This document shows positions 52,534 through 61,790 of a stretch of 64,000 nt of DNA, in pieces (position 1 is the first letter of the stretch; the number at the start of each line of letters is the position of its first letter). This DNA comes from Bradyrhizobium erythrophlei (GTDB taxonomy: Bacteria; Pseudomonadota; Alphaproteobacteria; Rhizobiales; Xanthobacteraceae), in contig NZ_LT670818.1 in the NCBI RefSeq assembly GCF_900129505.1, positions 5,365,001 to 5,429,000 on the forward strand, read 5' to 3'. The position numbers were made by a program, and so were the translations under genes. The notes under the pieces were generated by a model that was not told the DNA's origin, did not search any database, and saw only the letters and a program-made list of their open reading frames with translations.

Positions 52534-54675
52534 ATGACGGCACAGCCGGAAATACCCGGGCCGAATGATCCAGGTCTCACGGCGTTGGTCATGCTGCTGC
52601 GCTTTCACGGCGTCGGGGCGGACCCTGCCCAAATTCGCCATCAGTGCGGGACTGCGGCGATCGGTACTTCGGACATGATCCGATGTGCCAGAGAGTTCGG
52701 CCTCAAGGCGCGGGAGCTGAAAACAAGCTGGGGCCGCTTGGCGAATACCCCTTTGCCGGCCATCGCGGGGCTCAAGGATGGCGGATTTCTTCTGCTCGGC
52801 AAGTTCGGCGGCGACAAGGTCGTCGTGCAGTCGACGAAAACGCCGCGCCCCGAACTGATGACGAGGGACGACTTCGACGCGGTCTGGGACGGCCGCATCG
52901 TTCTGATGACCCGCCGCGCCAACCTGGTGGACCTGGCGAGCCGCTTCGATATCACATGGTTCATCGGCGCGATTCACAAATATCGCCACCAATTGGTCGA
53001 GGTGCTCGTCGCATCTTTCTTTCTTCAGCTGTTTGCGCTCGCCTCGCCGCTGTTCTTCCAGGTGGCCATCGACAAAGTTCTGGTCCATCGCAGCATCGGT
53101 ACACTCGATGTACTGATTATCGGGTTGCTCGGGATAGCGGTTTTCGAAACCATTCTTGGCATATTGCGGACCTATCTCTTTTCGCACGCCACAAACCGCA
53201 TCGACGTAGAACTCGGTGCACGATTGTTCCAACATTTGCTGGCGTTGCCGACGGCCTATTTCCAGGCTCGCCGCGTCGGCGATTCTGTGGCGCGCGTGCG
53301 TGAGCTGGAGAGCATCCGGACTTTCCTGACCAGTTCAGCGCTGACACTTGTGATCGATCTCTTCTTCACCTTTGTCTTTCTTGGGGTCATGTTTCTCTAT
53401 TCGCCGCTATTGACGGGTGTCGTCCTTGCCGGATTTCCGTTCTATGTGGGGATTTCCGCCGGTGCGACGTCGCGGTTCCGCCAGCTGCTCGACGACAAAT
53501 TCAAGCGCGGCGCGGAGAACCAAGCATTTCTGGTTGAATGTGTAACGGGGGTCGAGACCCTCAAGGCGATGGCAGTCGAGCCGCAGATGCAGCGACGCTG
53601 GGAAGAGCAACTTGCGGGCTATGTGGCGTCAAGTTTCCGGGTCTTGCGGCTCGGCAACACCGCGAGCAACAGCGTGCAACTCGTCAACAAGCTCGTTATG
53701 GCCGGCATTCTGTATTTCGGCGCCCGGCTGGTGATCTCCGGCAGTCTAACCGTGGGCGAGTTGGTTGCATTCAACATGCTCGCAGGACGTGTGAGCCAGC
53801 CGGTGTTGCGGCTCGCCCAGATCTGGCAAGACTTTCACCAGGCAAAGCTCTCGGTGGACCGGCTCGGTGACATTCTCAACACGCCGCCTGAGCCCAGGTT
53901 CAATCCGGCCCGTGCCGCACTGCCGTCCATTCGCGGCGACGTCACCTTCGATCATGTGGTGTTTCGTTACCGCATCGACGGACCCGAGGTGTTGCACGAT
54001 GTCAGTTTTAGTGTGTCTGCTGGACAGGTCGTCGGCATCGTTGGACCATCGGGCTCCGGCAAGAGCACCGTCGCCAAGCTCATCCAACGCCTCTACATTC
54101 CCGAACGCGGGCGTGTGCTGGTCGATGGCGTCGATCTTGCCATGGTCGATACGTCCTGGCTGCGCCGCCAGATCGGAGCGGTGCTGCAGGAGAACGTGCT
54201 TTTCAATCAATCCATCCGTGACAACATTGCGTTGCCGGATCCGGCCATGCCGATCGAACAGGTCGTGGAGGCAGCCAAGCTCGCTGGCGCCCACGACTTC
54301 ATATTGGAGCTTCCGGAAGGTTATGACACGGTTGTAGGCGAGCGCGGCGCCAGCCTTTCAGGGGGACAGCGTCAGCGTATCGCTATCGCGCGGGCGCTGG
54401 TGACCAATCCAAGGATTCTGATCTTCGACGAAGCCACCAGTGCGCTGGACTATGAAAGCGAGCGCATCATTCAGGATAACATGCAGCGCATCGCGCAGGG
54501 GCGAACGGTATTCATCATCGCGCACCGCCTTTCGACCGTGCGACGAAGCCATCGAATCATTACAATTGATCGTGGCCGGCTGGTGGAGGATGGGACGCAC
54601 GATGAACTGATCAAGAAGGGCGGCCGCTATGCAACGCTTCACCGGGTGCAGGCGGATATCCATGAAGTTCGTTAG
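52534..54675 (+). CDS. Type I secretion ABC exporter (HlyB-type, with C39-like domain)
   Basis: 713 residues. A C39-like N-terminal domain (1-125) has DPGLTALVMLLRFHG where peptidases have a Cys, so it is a substrate-docking domain as in HlyB, not a processing protease. Membrane helices follow (about 150-420), then the nucleotide-binding domain: Walker A GPSGSGKST (Lys510), signature LSGGQRQR (Ser609), Walker B ILIFDEATSALD (Glu633), and the switch His in IIAHRLST. It exports unfolded C-terminally signalled proteins with the HlyD partner and an outer-membrane channel that is not in this window. The giant protein upstream is the obvious candidate substrate. Confidence 0.95.
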   Translation: MTAQPEIPGPNDPGLTALVMLLRFHGVGADPAQIRHQCGTAAIGTSDMIRCAREFGLKARELKTSWGRLANTPLPAIAGLKDGGFLLLGKFGGDKVVVQSTKTPRPELMTRDDFDAVWDGRIVLMTRRANLVDLASRFDITWFIGAIHKYRHQLVEVLVASFFLQLFALASPLFFQVAIDKVLVHRSIGTLDVLIIGLLGIAVFETILGILRTYLFSHATNRIDVELGARLFQHLLALPTAYFQARRVGDSVARVRELESIRTFLTSSALTLVIDLFFTFVFLGVMFLYSPLLTGVVLAGFPFYVGISAGATSRFRQLLDDKFKRGAENQAFLVECVTGVETLKAMAVEPQMQRRWEEQLAGYVASSFRVLRLGNTASNSVQLVNKLVMAGILYFGARLVISGSLTVGELVAFNMLAGRVSQPVLRLAQIWQDFHQAKLSVDRLGDILNTPPEPRFNPARAALPSIRGDVTFDHVVFRYRIDGPEVLHDVSFSVSAGQVVGIVGPSGSGKSTVAKLIQRLYIPERGRVLVDGVDLAMVDTSWLRRQIGAVLQENVLFNQSIRDNIALPDPAMPIEQVVEAAKLAGAHDFILELPEGYDTVVGERGASLSGGQRQRIAIARALVTNPRILIFDEATSALDYESERIIQDNMQRIAQGRTVFIIAHRLSTVRRSHRIITIDRGRLVEDGTHDELIKKGGRYATLHRVQADIHEVR

Positions 54676-54869
54676 AGGCCGTTCGGAAAATGTCACGCTG
54701 CAAGGAGTAGCTGAGTCCGGTCCAACCGTTTGGCGATTTTGACGGGTTGACCTTGGCAAGCCAACTGTTGCTGGTCCTTCAAGAGCGTCGCAACCTGCAG
54801 GCGCGCGCTTGAGCGTAGATATCGCTCAATGTGCTCAATGTAACGTAGAGCCGCGATAGGCGATAGCGT

Positions 54870-55163
54870 TCAGCGTGCGTTAAACCGCGCCGACGTCGTC
54901 GAGGGGAGGTGCGACGACCTGCTTGATATGACGCCCGCCCATACATGACGAACGCCGCTTCCAATAATAAGGTAGCCGATCTGCATGCTCGTAGCGGCCG
55001 TGCCAACCGTCAAGATCGTCGTCCAGGCGGTATGAGCGTGCGTCACTCCGGTGCCGAACGCAACGCCAAGTACAATCGCGGTTGCCGGGATCAAGACCAA
55101 AACTTTGAAGCGCTGCGCCAGTAGGGCACCGACCAACAGGCTAACCATGGCGAGTAAAATCAC
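54870..55163 (-). CDS. Small membrane protein
   Basis: A 97-residue protein with three hydrophobic helices (MILLAMVSLLVGALLAQRF, VLVLIPATAIVLGVAFGTGV, then IGYLIIGSGVRHVW) and a basic tail. GTG 55163 has GGGAG nine bases upstream. It is a typical small inner-membrane protein of this bacterial group. Function unknown; no clear link with the secretion genes. Confidence 0.6.
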   Translation of the reverse strand: MILLAMVSLLVGALLAQRFKVLVLIPATAIVLGVAFGTGVTHAHTAWTTILTVGTAATSMQIGYLIIGSGVRHVWAGVISSRSSHLPSTTSARFNAR

Positions 55164-55862
55164 GGTTTCACGCTCCCTACGCTCAACCTATACTCAATGG
55201 CCGCGTTGCAACTAGTTTCCGGGCTCACCGGTTAACTTTCCGTGAAACGGATAAGCAGCTTATTTGCCCTTTACGCTGCATCGCAGTCTTCCGAAGGGCT
55301 TCAAGTCCCTTCATTCCCGTCTCACCTTGGTTGTCGCGTTCCGGCAGAATTCGGGTCCCGAGGGGGGAGTTTGTGATCCCGCCGTTCGAAGTCGATGCAT
55401 GAGTCCCCTGGACGGCCTATCGCGGAGCCACGTGGACGCAGGGATCGCATCCCGGGCCAAGCATAAATCCCGTTGAGCTAAATAATGAAGACCAGCAGCG
55501 CACCAGCGCTATTGAAGCGTTTTCGAAGAGGTTTTGCTTCGCACGCCATCCAGTTAAAAATTAAATGCCACCGAATCGGAATCGCGGGAGCTCCCGAAAC
55601 GGGAAGTAAGAGCAAGCGATACAACCGTTCTAAAATTGTGCGGTCTAACAGATTAATATTGCGCTGCGGCCTTACCCGGCATATAACCGCCGTTGGTTAA
55701 CGAAGCTTAAATTGACGCACGGGGATAAATTGGGCAATTTAGCTCAAAAAATAGTTAATGTTTAATTGGAGCAGGAACGGGGTAAGTTAGCGCATTCGGT
55801 CGATCTTTCTAATCCAAAATAAATAGTGAAAAAATCATAACCGAAAGTTGGCGTAGAAAATT
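55164..55862. other. Long upstream region of the glycosylphosphotransferase gene
   Basis: About 700 bases with no supported gene, AT-rich near the 3' end. It contains a perfect dyad, 55726-55741. A 71-codon plus frame at 55485 has nothing to support it. Confidence 0.45.
55726..55741. promoter_or_regulatory. Perfect 16-base dyad (TAAATTG-GG-CAATTTA), candidate operator
   Basis: Two perfect 7-base arms around two bases, 122 bases upstream of the priming glycosyltransferase start, in an AT-rich background. It is the right size for a dimeric regulator. No known operator matches in my memory. Confidence 0.45.
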
Positions 55863-57326
55863 ATGTCTATCGGCTCCGATATTCGCGACGAATTGCACCA
55901 GCTTGGTGACTCCTCGAGGCAGCCGCCCGCGAGTTTTTCCAGCGACGCGATTTCGCCTCTTTTGGCGACGGTCGACGCATTAGTTATTCTGTTGTCGAGC
56001 CTGGCAGGCGGGATTGGCTACCAATGGTTGGTGGGTTATCCGATATCCAGTATCCTGCCTTATTGTGCTGTCGGCTTGCTCGCGAGCTTCATCCATATAT
56101 TGCGCATGAATCGGAGCGGTTATTACGATTTTCCAGACTGCGCAAAACCACGAGTCGAGGTTGTCGAAGTGCTGGTCTGCTGGCTGACGACCGGGTTGTT
56201 GCTCGCGTTTCTCGCTTTCCTCCTCAAGGTTGGCCTCGACTATTCTCGCGGTGCCTTTGTCTTGTTTTACTTTATTGCACCAATCGGCTTGCTGGGGGTG
56301 CGCAAGTTTACCAAGACCGCTCTGGCCGCAGCTGTTTCGCATGGAGCAATCGGACGCCGCGACGCTGTGCTGATTGGCGAATTCAACGAGCTGGCCGGGT
56401 TGGGGCCGCAATCTCTGCTAGCTCTTTTCGGTTCGGCTGAAGTCAATCGCTTCGTGTTGAGCAGAGAAGATGACGCTTCAGCGCGCACGGCGGCAGACGC
56501 CCGGATCATTGATTCCGTCGCTAACTTTGTGCGACGTCATGATTGCCGAGAGATCCTGCTCGCGCTGTCTTGGGGCGATGAATGCCGCCTTGAGTTCATC
56601 CGGGATCGTGTCAAGACACTTCCCGTGGCCGTTCGGCTATTGCCGGACATCCGTGTTCGGTCGTTGACGAATCTTTCTTCGTCAGCGCGCCCGCGAGTAT
56701 TGGCCATCGAAATCCAACGGGCGCCGCTCGGCGGAACTCAGCGTTTCGTCAAGCGAATGATCGATATCGCCCTGGCTTCTCTGGCGTTCATATTTTTCTT
56801 GCCGATCATGACTCTTACCGCGATCGCAATCAAACTTGATAGTCCAGGACCGGTGATTTTTCGGCAGAACCGGAAGGGATTCAATGGCAAGCAATTCGTC
56901 ATATTCAAGTTCCGGACGATGGCGGTCCAGGAGAATGGACCAGCCGTTGTACAAGCGACCCGCAACGATGCGCGAGTGACAACCATCGGGCGGTTGTTGA
57001 GGTCGGCGAGCATCGACGAGTTGCCTCAACTATTGAATGTGTTGAAGGGCGACATGTCGTTGATCGGGCCGCGTCCTCACGCGTTGGCCCACGACAACTA
57101 TTTCGAAAGCGTCTTAAGCGATTATGCTTTTCGTCATCACGTCAAGCCGGGGATCACCGGTTGGGCTCAATGCAACGGCGCGAGAGGCGCGACGCCGTCA
57201 ATCGAACATATCTCGGAGCGTGTGAAGCTTGATCTCTGGTACATCAACAATTGGAGTCTTTGGCTGGACATCCACATTCTGATCAAGACGTGTTTTGAGG
57301 TGCTGCGAAAGCGCAATGCCTATTGA
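55863..57326 (+). CDS. Undecaprenyl-phosphate glycosyl-1-phosphate transferase (EPS initiation)
   Basis: 487 residues. The N-terminal part has four or five membrane helices (about 35-165) and a CoA-binding-like region (about 170-280). The conserved C-terminal domain begins KRMIDIALASLAFIFFLPIM and carries SPGPVIFRQNRKGFNGKQF, IFKFRTM, RSASIDELPQLLNVLKGDMS, LIGPRPHALAHD and KPGITGWAQCNGARG, all hallmarks of WcaJ/PssY-type phosphotransferases. It transfers a hexose-1-phosphate to undecaprenyl phosphate, the first step of repeat-unit assembly. It stands outside the main island, beyond the secretion genes, with its own long upstream region. Confidence 0.95.
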   Translation: MSIGSDIRDELHQLGDSSRQPPASFSSDAISPLLATVDALVILLSSLAGGIGYQWLVGYPISSILPYCAVGLLASFIHILRMNRSGYYDFPDCAKPRVEVVEVLVCWLTTGLLLAFLAFLLKVGLDYSRGAFVLFYFIAPIGLLGVRKFTKTALAAAVSHGAIGRRDAVLIGEFNELAGLGPQSLLALFGSAEVNRFVLSREDDASARTAADARIIDSVANFVRRHDCREILLALSWGDECRLEFIRDRVKTLPVAVRLLPDIRVRSLTNLSSSARPRVLAIEIQRAPLGGTQRFVKRMIDIALASLAFIFFLPIMTLTAIAIKLDSPGPVIFRQNRKGFNGKQFVIFKFRTMAVQENGPAVVQATRNDARVTTIGRLLRSASIDELPQLLNVLKGDMSLIGPRPHALAHDNYFESVLSDYAFRHHVKPGITGWAQCNGARGATPSIEHISERVKLDLWYINNWSLWLDIHILIKTCFEVLRKRNAY

Positions 57327-57596
57327 GCATCACGCTGCAATGTTGCGGAAACCGGAGGATGTAGAATTAACACCGTCCGGTCTATCGAGCATTGGATTAG
57401 TGGGGCCAAGTCCAAGTTGCCGGTGATGTCTTGATAAATTCATTCTTGAGAACAGTTACTTAAGCTATATTTGGCGAGACGGCGGCCAGGGTGGCCGAAT
57501 TAGAAAAGTGCCTCCGCGGCATTGACGCTGGAAAACCTCTCAATCTCACGTTTATATAGTTGGCTTACCGAATCGCGAATGCCTGAAAGCTGACGG

Positions 57597-57989
57597 ATGA
57601 GCAAGAAGTCGAGTTTTGACGCCATGTCGGTTGACGAGATGTGGCGGCTGCATGAGGAGATCGGCCGGATCTTGTCCGTCAGGCTGACGTCCGAAAAGCG
57701 CGAGCTCGAAAAGAGATTGGCGCAGCTTCATCACGAGGAAGAGTCCCAGCCGAATTTGGCGGATAAGCAATTGGGAACTCGACAGGCGCGCAAGTATCCG
57801 AAAGTATTTCCAAAATACCGAAACCCGAACGAGCCTACGGAAACCTGGTCGGGTCGGGGAAAACAGCCGCGCTGGCTGACGACCGCTCTTGCGATGGGTC
57901 ACACCATTGAGGAATTCGTGATTGGCGATGCCGAAGCCGCCAAGAACAATCCGCGCCGTAATGGGCATAAATGGCAAGCCGAGAAGTAG
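57597..57989 (+). CDS. H-NS histone-family DNA-binding protein (HvrA-like)
   Basis: 130 residues. An N-terminal coiled coil for dimerisation (about 5-55, LHEEIGRILSVRLTSEKREL...) and a C-terminal H-NS DNA-binding domain, KYRNPNEPTETWSGRGKQPR with the GRGxxPRWL core that enters AT-rich minor grooves. Such proteins silence or tune horizontally acquired, AT-rich genes. Its position by the EPS and secretion genes makes it a candidate regulator of them, which is inference. Confidence 0.9.
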   Translation: MSKKSSFDAMSVDEMWRLHEEIGRILSVRLTSEKRELEKRLAQLHHEEESQPNLADKQLGTRQARKYPKVFPKYRNPNEPTETWSGRGKQPRWLTTALAMGHTIEEFVIGDAEAAKNNPRRNGHKWQAEK

Positions 57990-58149
57990 ATCTCCATTGG
58001 TGAGTCGTGCGCAGTGGCGACCGAAACTCGAAAGTGGGATTTGCTTTCAGAGGGATGATGAAGCTGACTTCATCGCGAAGCCATGGCATACTTCTTCGGC
58101 AGCCTGCAAAGCCCCGGAACCAGGAGCAACTTCATCGCCGGCCCTTCGT

Positions 58150-58353
58150 TCAGGTGAACGACGCCAAAGACGGCGACTTGATCCGTTCCCGACCCATGAC
58201 TTGCCCGGACTCGGCGATTTTTACCCTTTGCCTAAGGCATTGTAGATCGAAGTAGCGCTGGGCAAGCTCTTGCGAGGACGGTGTCGGTTTGGCGCCCGTC
58301 TTACGTTTCGTGCTTTCCACCGTGATGATGCGGCTATCCAATTGCCGGGCCAT
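58150..58353 (-). CDS. Conserved-looking small protein
   Basis: 67 residues (MARQLDSRIITVESTKRKTG...) with GAGGGG six bases upstream of its ATG. The middle, PSSQELAQRYFDLQCLRQRV, predicts an amphipathic helix. I recognise no family; the strong ribosome site and orderly composition make it likely real. Confidence 0.5.
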   Translation of the reverse strand: MARQLDSRIITVESTKRKTGAKPTPSSQELAQRYFDLQCLRQRVKIAESGQVMGRERIKSPSLASFT

Positions 58354-59006
58354 CTTAAACCCCTCTGTTCGCGGTTGCCTTCAATGCCGAGCATGCAACG
58401 GGCATGCCACTCCCCAATCGCAAGGCATGAATGCCAATTTGCCTGCATTGGACGTCCGTGGCTCGCAAAAGGTTCAAACCAATCGGCCACGACCATTGAT
58501 CCCGACCGGCCACTAACCTGTATCGAGCTGACGTGTCCGGCGTATGAACTCGATCACATGTCTTGCTAAAAGCTTGGCTTCTCTCCGCCGCCGGTCCAAT
58601 CCCCTTACAAATGAACGGTTTTTTCTCCAACGCTCATTCTTTGACATTGCTGGGGTATCCAGCGAGGGGCGTCGCTTGGGACGGTCGGATTGCGCAGCCG
58701 GAGCGCATTTTCGTCAGCCTGCGTGACGACCGGCTCACCTAGTGCCCACGCCACGATCTGAATCCGATGCCACCCGCTAACCGGGTTGGCCGCACGCTTG
58801 TTCGACGCGCACGACTCAGAGAACGTCGTTCGTAACCCTTGGTCCACGTCGGAAGTTTTCGTCGCGCCAGTTTCTCGGCGCAGGGCTCCAGCACGCCGTG
58901 CGTTGCACAACAGATGCCCAAAACTTTAGCTAGAAATTCATTTTAGTCACAACCATACTAGAATCGGTTGCTCCAATTAACGAGGGCAAACTTGGGGAGA
59001 CACGCG
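58354..59006. other. Gap without a supported gene
   Basis: About 650 bases. Open frames on both strands (for example minus 58605-58910) have no ribosome site or recognisable sequence. GGGGAGA just before 59007 serves the small ORF that follows. Confidence 0.4.
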
Positions 59007-59090
59007 ATGGCGGTTGCGTTGGAAATCAACTTCGCTCTTTGGATCATGATCGGCTGCGCGGCCATGAAAGCTGTGCAAGCCGCGATCTGA
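59007..59090 (+). CDS. 27-residue hydrophobic peptide
   Basis: ATG 59007 is preceded by GGGGAGA at six bases. The peptide starts MAVALEINFALWIMIGCAAM and would span the membrane once. Real-looking because of the ribosome site; function unknown. Confidence 0.45.
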   Translation: MAVALEINFALWIMIGCAAMKAVQAAI

Positions 59091-59155
59091 CCTCGAAAGA
59101 GGAGGCAGTTTCCTGCCGATATAGCTGCCTGACCAAAATCACCGGGCGCCGCTAA

Positions 59156-59326
59156 CTACTTTCGTAGGTCGCCGACGCGGTTGAAAATGGCAGCCAGCAG
59201 ACCGAAAAGGGATTTCGTCGTGAGGCGAACGGATTTCGCTGCCGAATCGATGGCGCGGTGTTCGTCGGTCTTGTCAGAGACGATGCCAATGTAGTTCTTG
59301 TTCAATTCCCGCGGCCTTGGTGGCAT
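59156..59326 (-). CDS. Small protein of unknown function
   Basis: 56 residues (MPPRPRELNKNYIGIVSDKT...), with GGAG nine bases before ATG 59326. The open frame extends to 59521, but the longer form has no better start and its extra part looks non-coding. The C-terminal part, KSLFGLLAAIFNRVGDLRK, could be an amphipathic helix. Confidence 0.5.
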   Translation of the reverse strand: MPPRPRELNKNYIGIVSDKTDEHRAIDSAAKSVRLTTKSLFGLLAAIFNRVGDLRK

Positions 59327-59590
59327 CTGCGCTAACTCCAGGGGACGCCGATCGAACCACCATGTTGGGGCAATCCGGAATCGAAGGTTAATTTTTCGTA
59401 CCGTAGGAATACTGGCGTGGCGGAAGATCCGCCTCTGCGAGGGGCATGCCGCACACACCATAAATCTCGACCTCAGGCTTAATCGATCGTTGACCGCGTC
59501 TGTGAACACGGCGGCAACCAATCCACTCTAGATTTCGTGCTTTAGCGTCGGTTGGGGTTGAGGTCCGGGGCAACGTCAAAGGAGTTTTGA

Positions 59591-59755
59591 ATGCGGCAGC
59601 TTTTTTCAAGGTTCCTGGCCGATCAATCCGGCGCTACCGCCATCGAATATTGCCTGATCGCGGCCGGGATCAGCATCGTTATCGTCACCGCCGTCAATGG
59701 CATCGGATCCGCCCTCAACACCAAATTCACCTCGGTGAACTCATCGCTGAAATAG
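59591..59755 (+). CDS. Flp/Fap-type IVb pilin
   Basis: 54 residues: a short basic leader, then Gly14 and the class IVb processing region ATAIEY (Glu at +5, Tyr at +6 of the mature pilin), a hydrophobic helix and a short tail, FTSVNSSLK. GGAG is six bases before ATG 59591. It is the major subunit of tight-adherence (Tad) pili after cleavage by a prepilin peptidase. No other tad genes are visible, so it is an orphan copy here. Confidence 0.9.
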   Translation: MRQLFSRFLADQSGATAIEYCLIAAGISIVIVTAVNGIGSALNTKFTSVNSSLK

Positions 59756-59775
59756 CGGCGGGCCGGAAGGACGCC

Positions 59776-59967
59776 ATGCAGGAGATATTTGGCACCTGGG
59801 GTCCCGAACTGATGGCCTACAGCCATCAGTTCCCGTTGCGCGTGGTTACCGCCGCGCTGGGCGCAACCTCCCTCGTACTGACACTGGTATTTGGAGAACT
59901 GTCGTCGTCGGGCGACGGTGGCGAATCCGGTGGATTTTATTTTGGCGATGGCGACGGCGGGGATTGA
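59776..59967 (+). CDS. Small membrane protein with Gly/Asp-rich tail
   Basis: 63 residues from ATG 59776, with GGAAGG five or six bases upstream. A hydrophobic helix (about 22-42, VVTAALGATSLVLTLVFGEL) precedes a Gly/Asp/Ser-rich tail ending FGDGDGGD. It lies 20 bases after the pilin gene and overlaps the convergent DUF982 gene by 31 bases. Function unknown. Confidence 0.5.
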   Translation: MQEIFGTWGPELMAYSHQFPLRVVTAALGATSLVLTLVFGELSSSGDGGESGGFYFGDGDGGD

Positions 59968-60212
59968 AGTCTTCGCGGCCGGATTCCTTCATCTCCGTTC
60001 AGCGCCCGCAGCACCCCGATCCGCGCGAACATCAGCCAGCCGTTGCCGGTCTCCGCGGCATTGATCAGGTTTTCGACGGCGATTTGCCAGCGGTCCTGTT
60101 GCTGGACGTCTTGCGGCAGTTTCATGATGTAGTCGGCGGCGTCTTGCAACGTTAACAGTCTGCGGCCGCCGCGCAGCCGGATCGGCTCCTCGAACGGCGC
60201 CGTCCACGGCAT
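59937..60212 (-). CDS. DUF982-family protein
   Basis: 91 residues with the DUF982 pattern: a beta strand RLRGGRRLLTLQDAADYIM, then WQIAVENLINAAETGNGWLM and a closing Ala/Arg helix. This is a small family seen mainly in rhizobia, with no known function. Its 3' end overlaps the plus-strand small protein. Confidence 0.7.
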   Translation of the reverse strand: MPWTAPFEEPIRLRGGRRLLTLQDAADYIMKLPQDVQQQDRWQIAVENLINAAETGNGWLMFARIGVLRALNGDEGIRPRRLQSPPSPSPK

Positions 60213-60260
60213 TTCAGGCGTCGCCCGGGATGTTCGCGCGTCGCCGCAACGGCTGTTGCA

Positions 60261-61226
60261 CTATCCCGCCTTTTTCGAACGGGCGGCCGTCGTGCGCACC
60301 GGCTTTTCCGCCTTCTTCGGCTCTTGCACCCTTGGCTCTTCCTTGGCGCGCTTGCCGCTGATCGGTAGCAGCATCTCGCGCTGGCCGGAGGCGACCTTGC
60401 GCGGCTTCTTGCCCTTTGCCTTGGCAGCGGCGGGGGGAGCGGCCTGGCGCTCGCTGGCGAGGCTCTTTTTCAGCGCGTCCATCAGGTTGATGACGTTGCC
60501 GCCCGTTTTCGGCGCGGCCTTGGCGGTCAGGCGAACGCCGCTGCGCTTCTTGTTGATCAGATCGACCAGCGCGGATTCGTAATGATCCTCGAACTTGCCG
60601 GGCTCGAACACGCCGGATTTCTTCTCGACGATGTGCTTGGCGAGATCCAGCATGTCCTTGGTGACCTTCACGTCCTGGATGTCGTCGAAATATTCCTTTT
60701 CGCTGCGCACCTCGTAGGGGTAGCGCAACAGCGTTCCCATCAGGCCCTTGCCGAGCGGATCCAGCGCGATGATGTGCTCGCGATTGGTCAGCACCACGCG
60801 GCCGATCGCGACCTTGTTCATGCTGCGGATGGTTTCGCGGATCACCGCGAAGGCGTCATGGCCGACCTTGCCGTCGGGCACGAGATAATAGGGGCGGATC
60901 AGATAGCGGCTGTCGATGTCCGTTTTCGGCACGAACTCATCGATCTCGATCGTGTGCGTCGATTCCAGCGCGATGTCGTCGAGTTCGTCCTTCGACACCT
61001 CGATGTAGGTGTCGGTATCGACCTTGTAGCCCTTCACGATGTCGTCGGAGGCGACTTCCTCGCCGGTGTCGGCATCGACCTTGGCGTATTTGATGCGATG
61101 GCCGGTCTTGCGGTTGATCTGGTTGAAGGAGACCTTTTCGCTATCCGACGTCGCCGGATAGAGGGCGACCGGGCAGGTCACGAGCGAAAGGCGCAGGAAG
61201 CCTTTCCAGTTGGCGCGGGGGGCCAT
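60261..61226 (-). CDS. ku: Ku protein (non-homologous end joining)
   Basis: 321 residues. A ring-forming Ku core from MAPRANWKGFLRLSLVTCPV through VSFNQINRKTGHRIKYAKVD, KGYKVDTDTYIEVSKDELDD, YYLVPDGKVGHDAFAVIRETI and LRYPYEVRSEKEYFDD, then a Lys/Ala-rich basic tail after about residue 260. It binds DNA ends and recruits the ligase LigD, which is not in the window. ATG 61226 with GGAG seven bases upstream; the open frame runs on to 61685 but the added sequence is non-coding in character. Confidence 0.95.
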   Translation of the reverse strand: MAPRANWKGFLRLSLVTCPVALYPATSDSEKVSFNQINRKTGHRIKYAKVDADTGEEVASDDIVKGYKVDTDTYIEVSKDELDDIALESTHTIEIDEFVPKTDIDSRYLIRPYYLVPDGKVGHDAFAVIRETIRSMNKVAIGRVVLTNREHIIALDPLGKGLMGTLLRYPYEVRSEKEYFDDIQDVKVTKDMLDLAKHIVEKKSGVFEPGKFEDHYESALVDLINKKRSGVRLTAKAAPKTGGNVINLMDALKKSLASERQAAPPAAAKAKGKKPRKVASGQREMLLPISGKRAKEEPRVQEPKKAEKPVRTTAARSKKAG

Positions 61227-61508
61227 GGGATACTCCGAAACGCAACAGACGACAGGCGAGGATACCACCGGGGAAGGCGCTTTCAAAGCTGATGGGCGGG
61301 GGAAACTTCGGACGGAGTTAACCGTGGCGGGAGCGGGCAGGGCGGAGTCCGTCAAACCGCTCGGACGGCGCGACCGGGCGCGGCAGGTCCCCAAGAACCC
61401 GGAACACCCGGAACATCGCACGGAATCAGACGTTGCCACCGACATGTTGACGCCGCGAGGACTTGGCAGGCGTTCTCCCGCGGCGGTGCAAGGAAACGAG
61501 GACCCCCC

Positions 61509-61658
61509 ATGGCGACAAGGCGTCCGCAGATCATCGAAACCCCGACCGAGGCCCGGCAGGCCGAACCCGGACCGTCGGTGCTTGCGCTCTTGGCGGTTTC
61601 TACCGGGCTGGCGATGCTCGTCCTGGGCGTCGTCTGGTTCGTGTTCTTCCGCACCTGA
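61509..61658 (+). CDS. Small single-pass membrane protein
   Basis: 49 residues (MATRRPQIIETPTEARQAEP...), a soluble N-terminus and one helix (VLALLAVSTGLAMLVLGVVW) ending FVFFRT. GAGG lies seven bases before ATG 61509. It is divergent from the Ku gene. Function unknown. Confidence 0.55.
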   Translation: MATRRPQIIETPTEARQAEPGPSVLALLAVSTGLAMLVLGVVWFVFFRT

Positions 61659-61790
61659 CGCGAAGGACAGGGTCGGCCGCCGCATGGGAGGCAGAACTAC
61701 CGCGAAAAAGAGTTGCGGGAACGTTTGGCTTGATGGCGGAGATCGATTGGACTAGGACCCATGTAAGCCCGCCGGGAATGCAGCCGTCCT

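Noticed and set aside
52534..52910. C39 peptidase domain processing a double-glycine leader
   Set aside because: The catalytic Cys position is not Cys and the domain matches the HlyB-type C39-like docking domain.
52291..53235. A long N-terminal extension of the HlyD-type protein (810 residues in total)
   Set aside because: The extra part is antisense to the start of the ABC exporter gene, has no family match, and the HlyD fold is complete from TTG 52290.
61227..61685. Extended Ku protein (474 residues)
   Set aside because: The extension is low-complexity, antisense to the 49-residue small protein, and the Ku family starts at MAPRANWKG (61226) with a good ribosome site.
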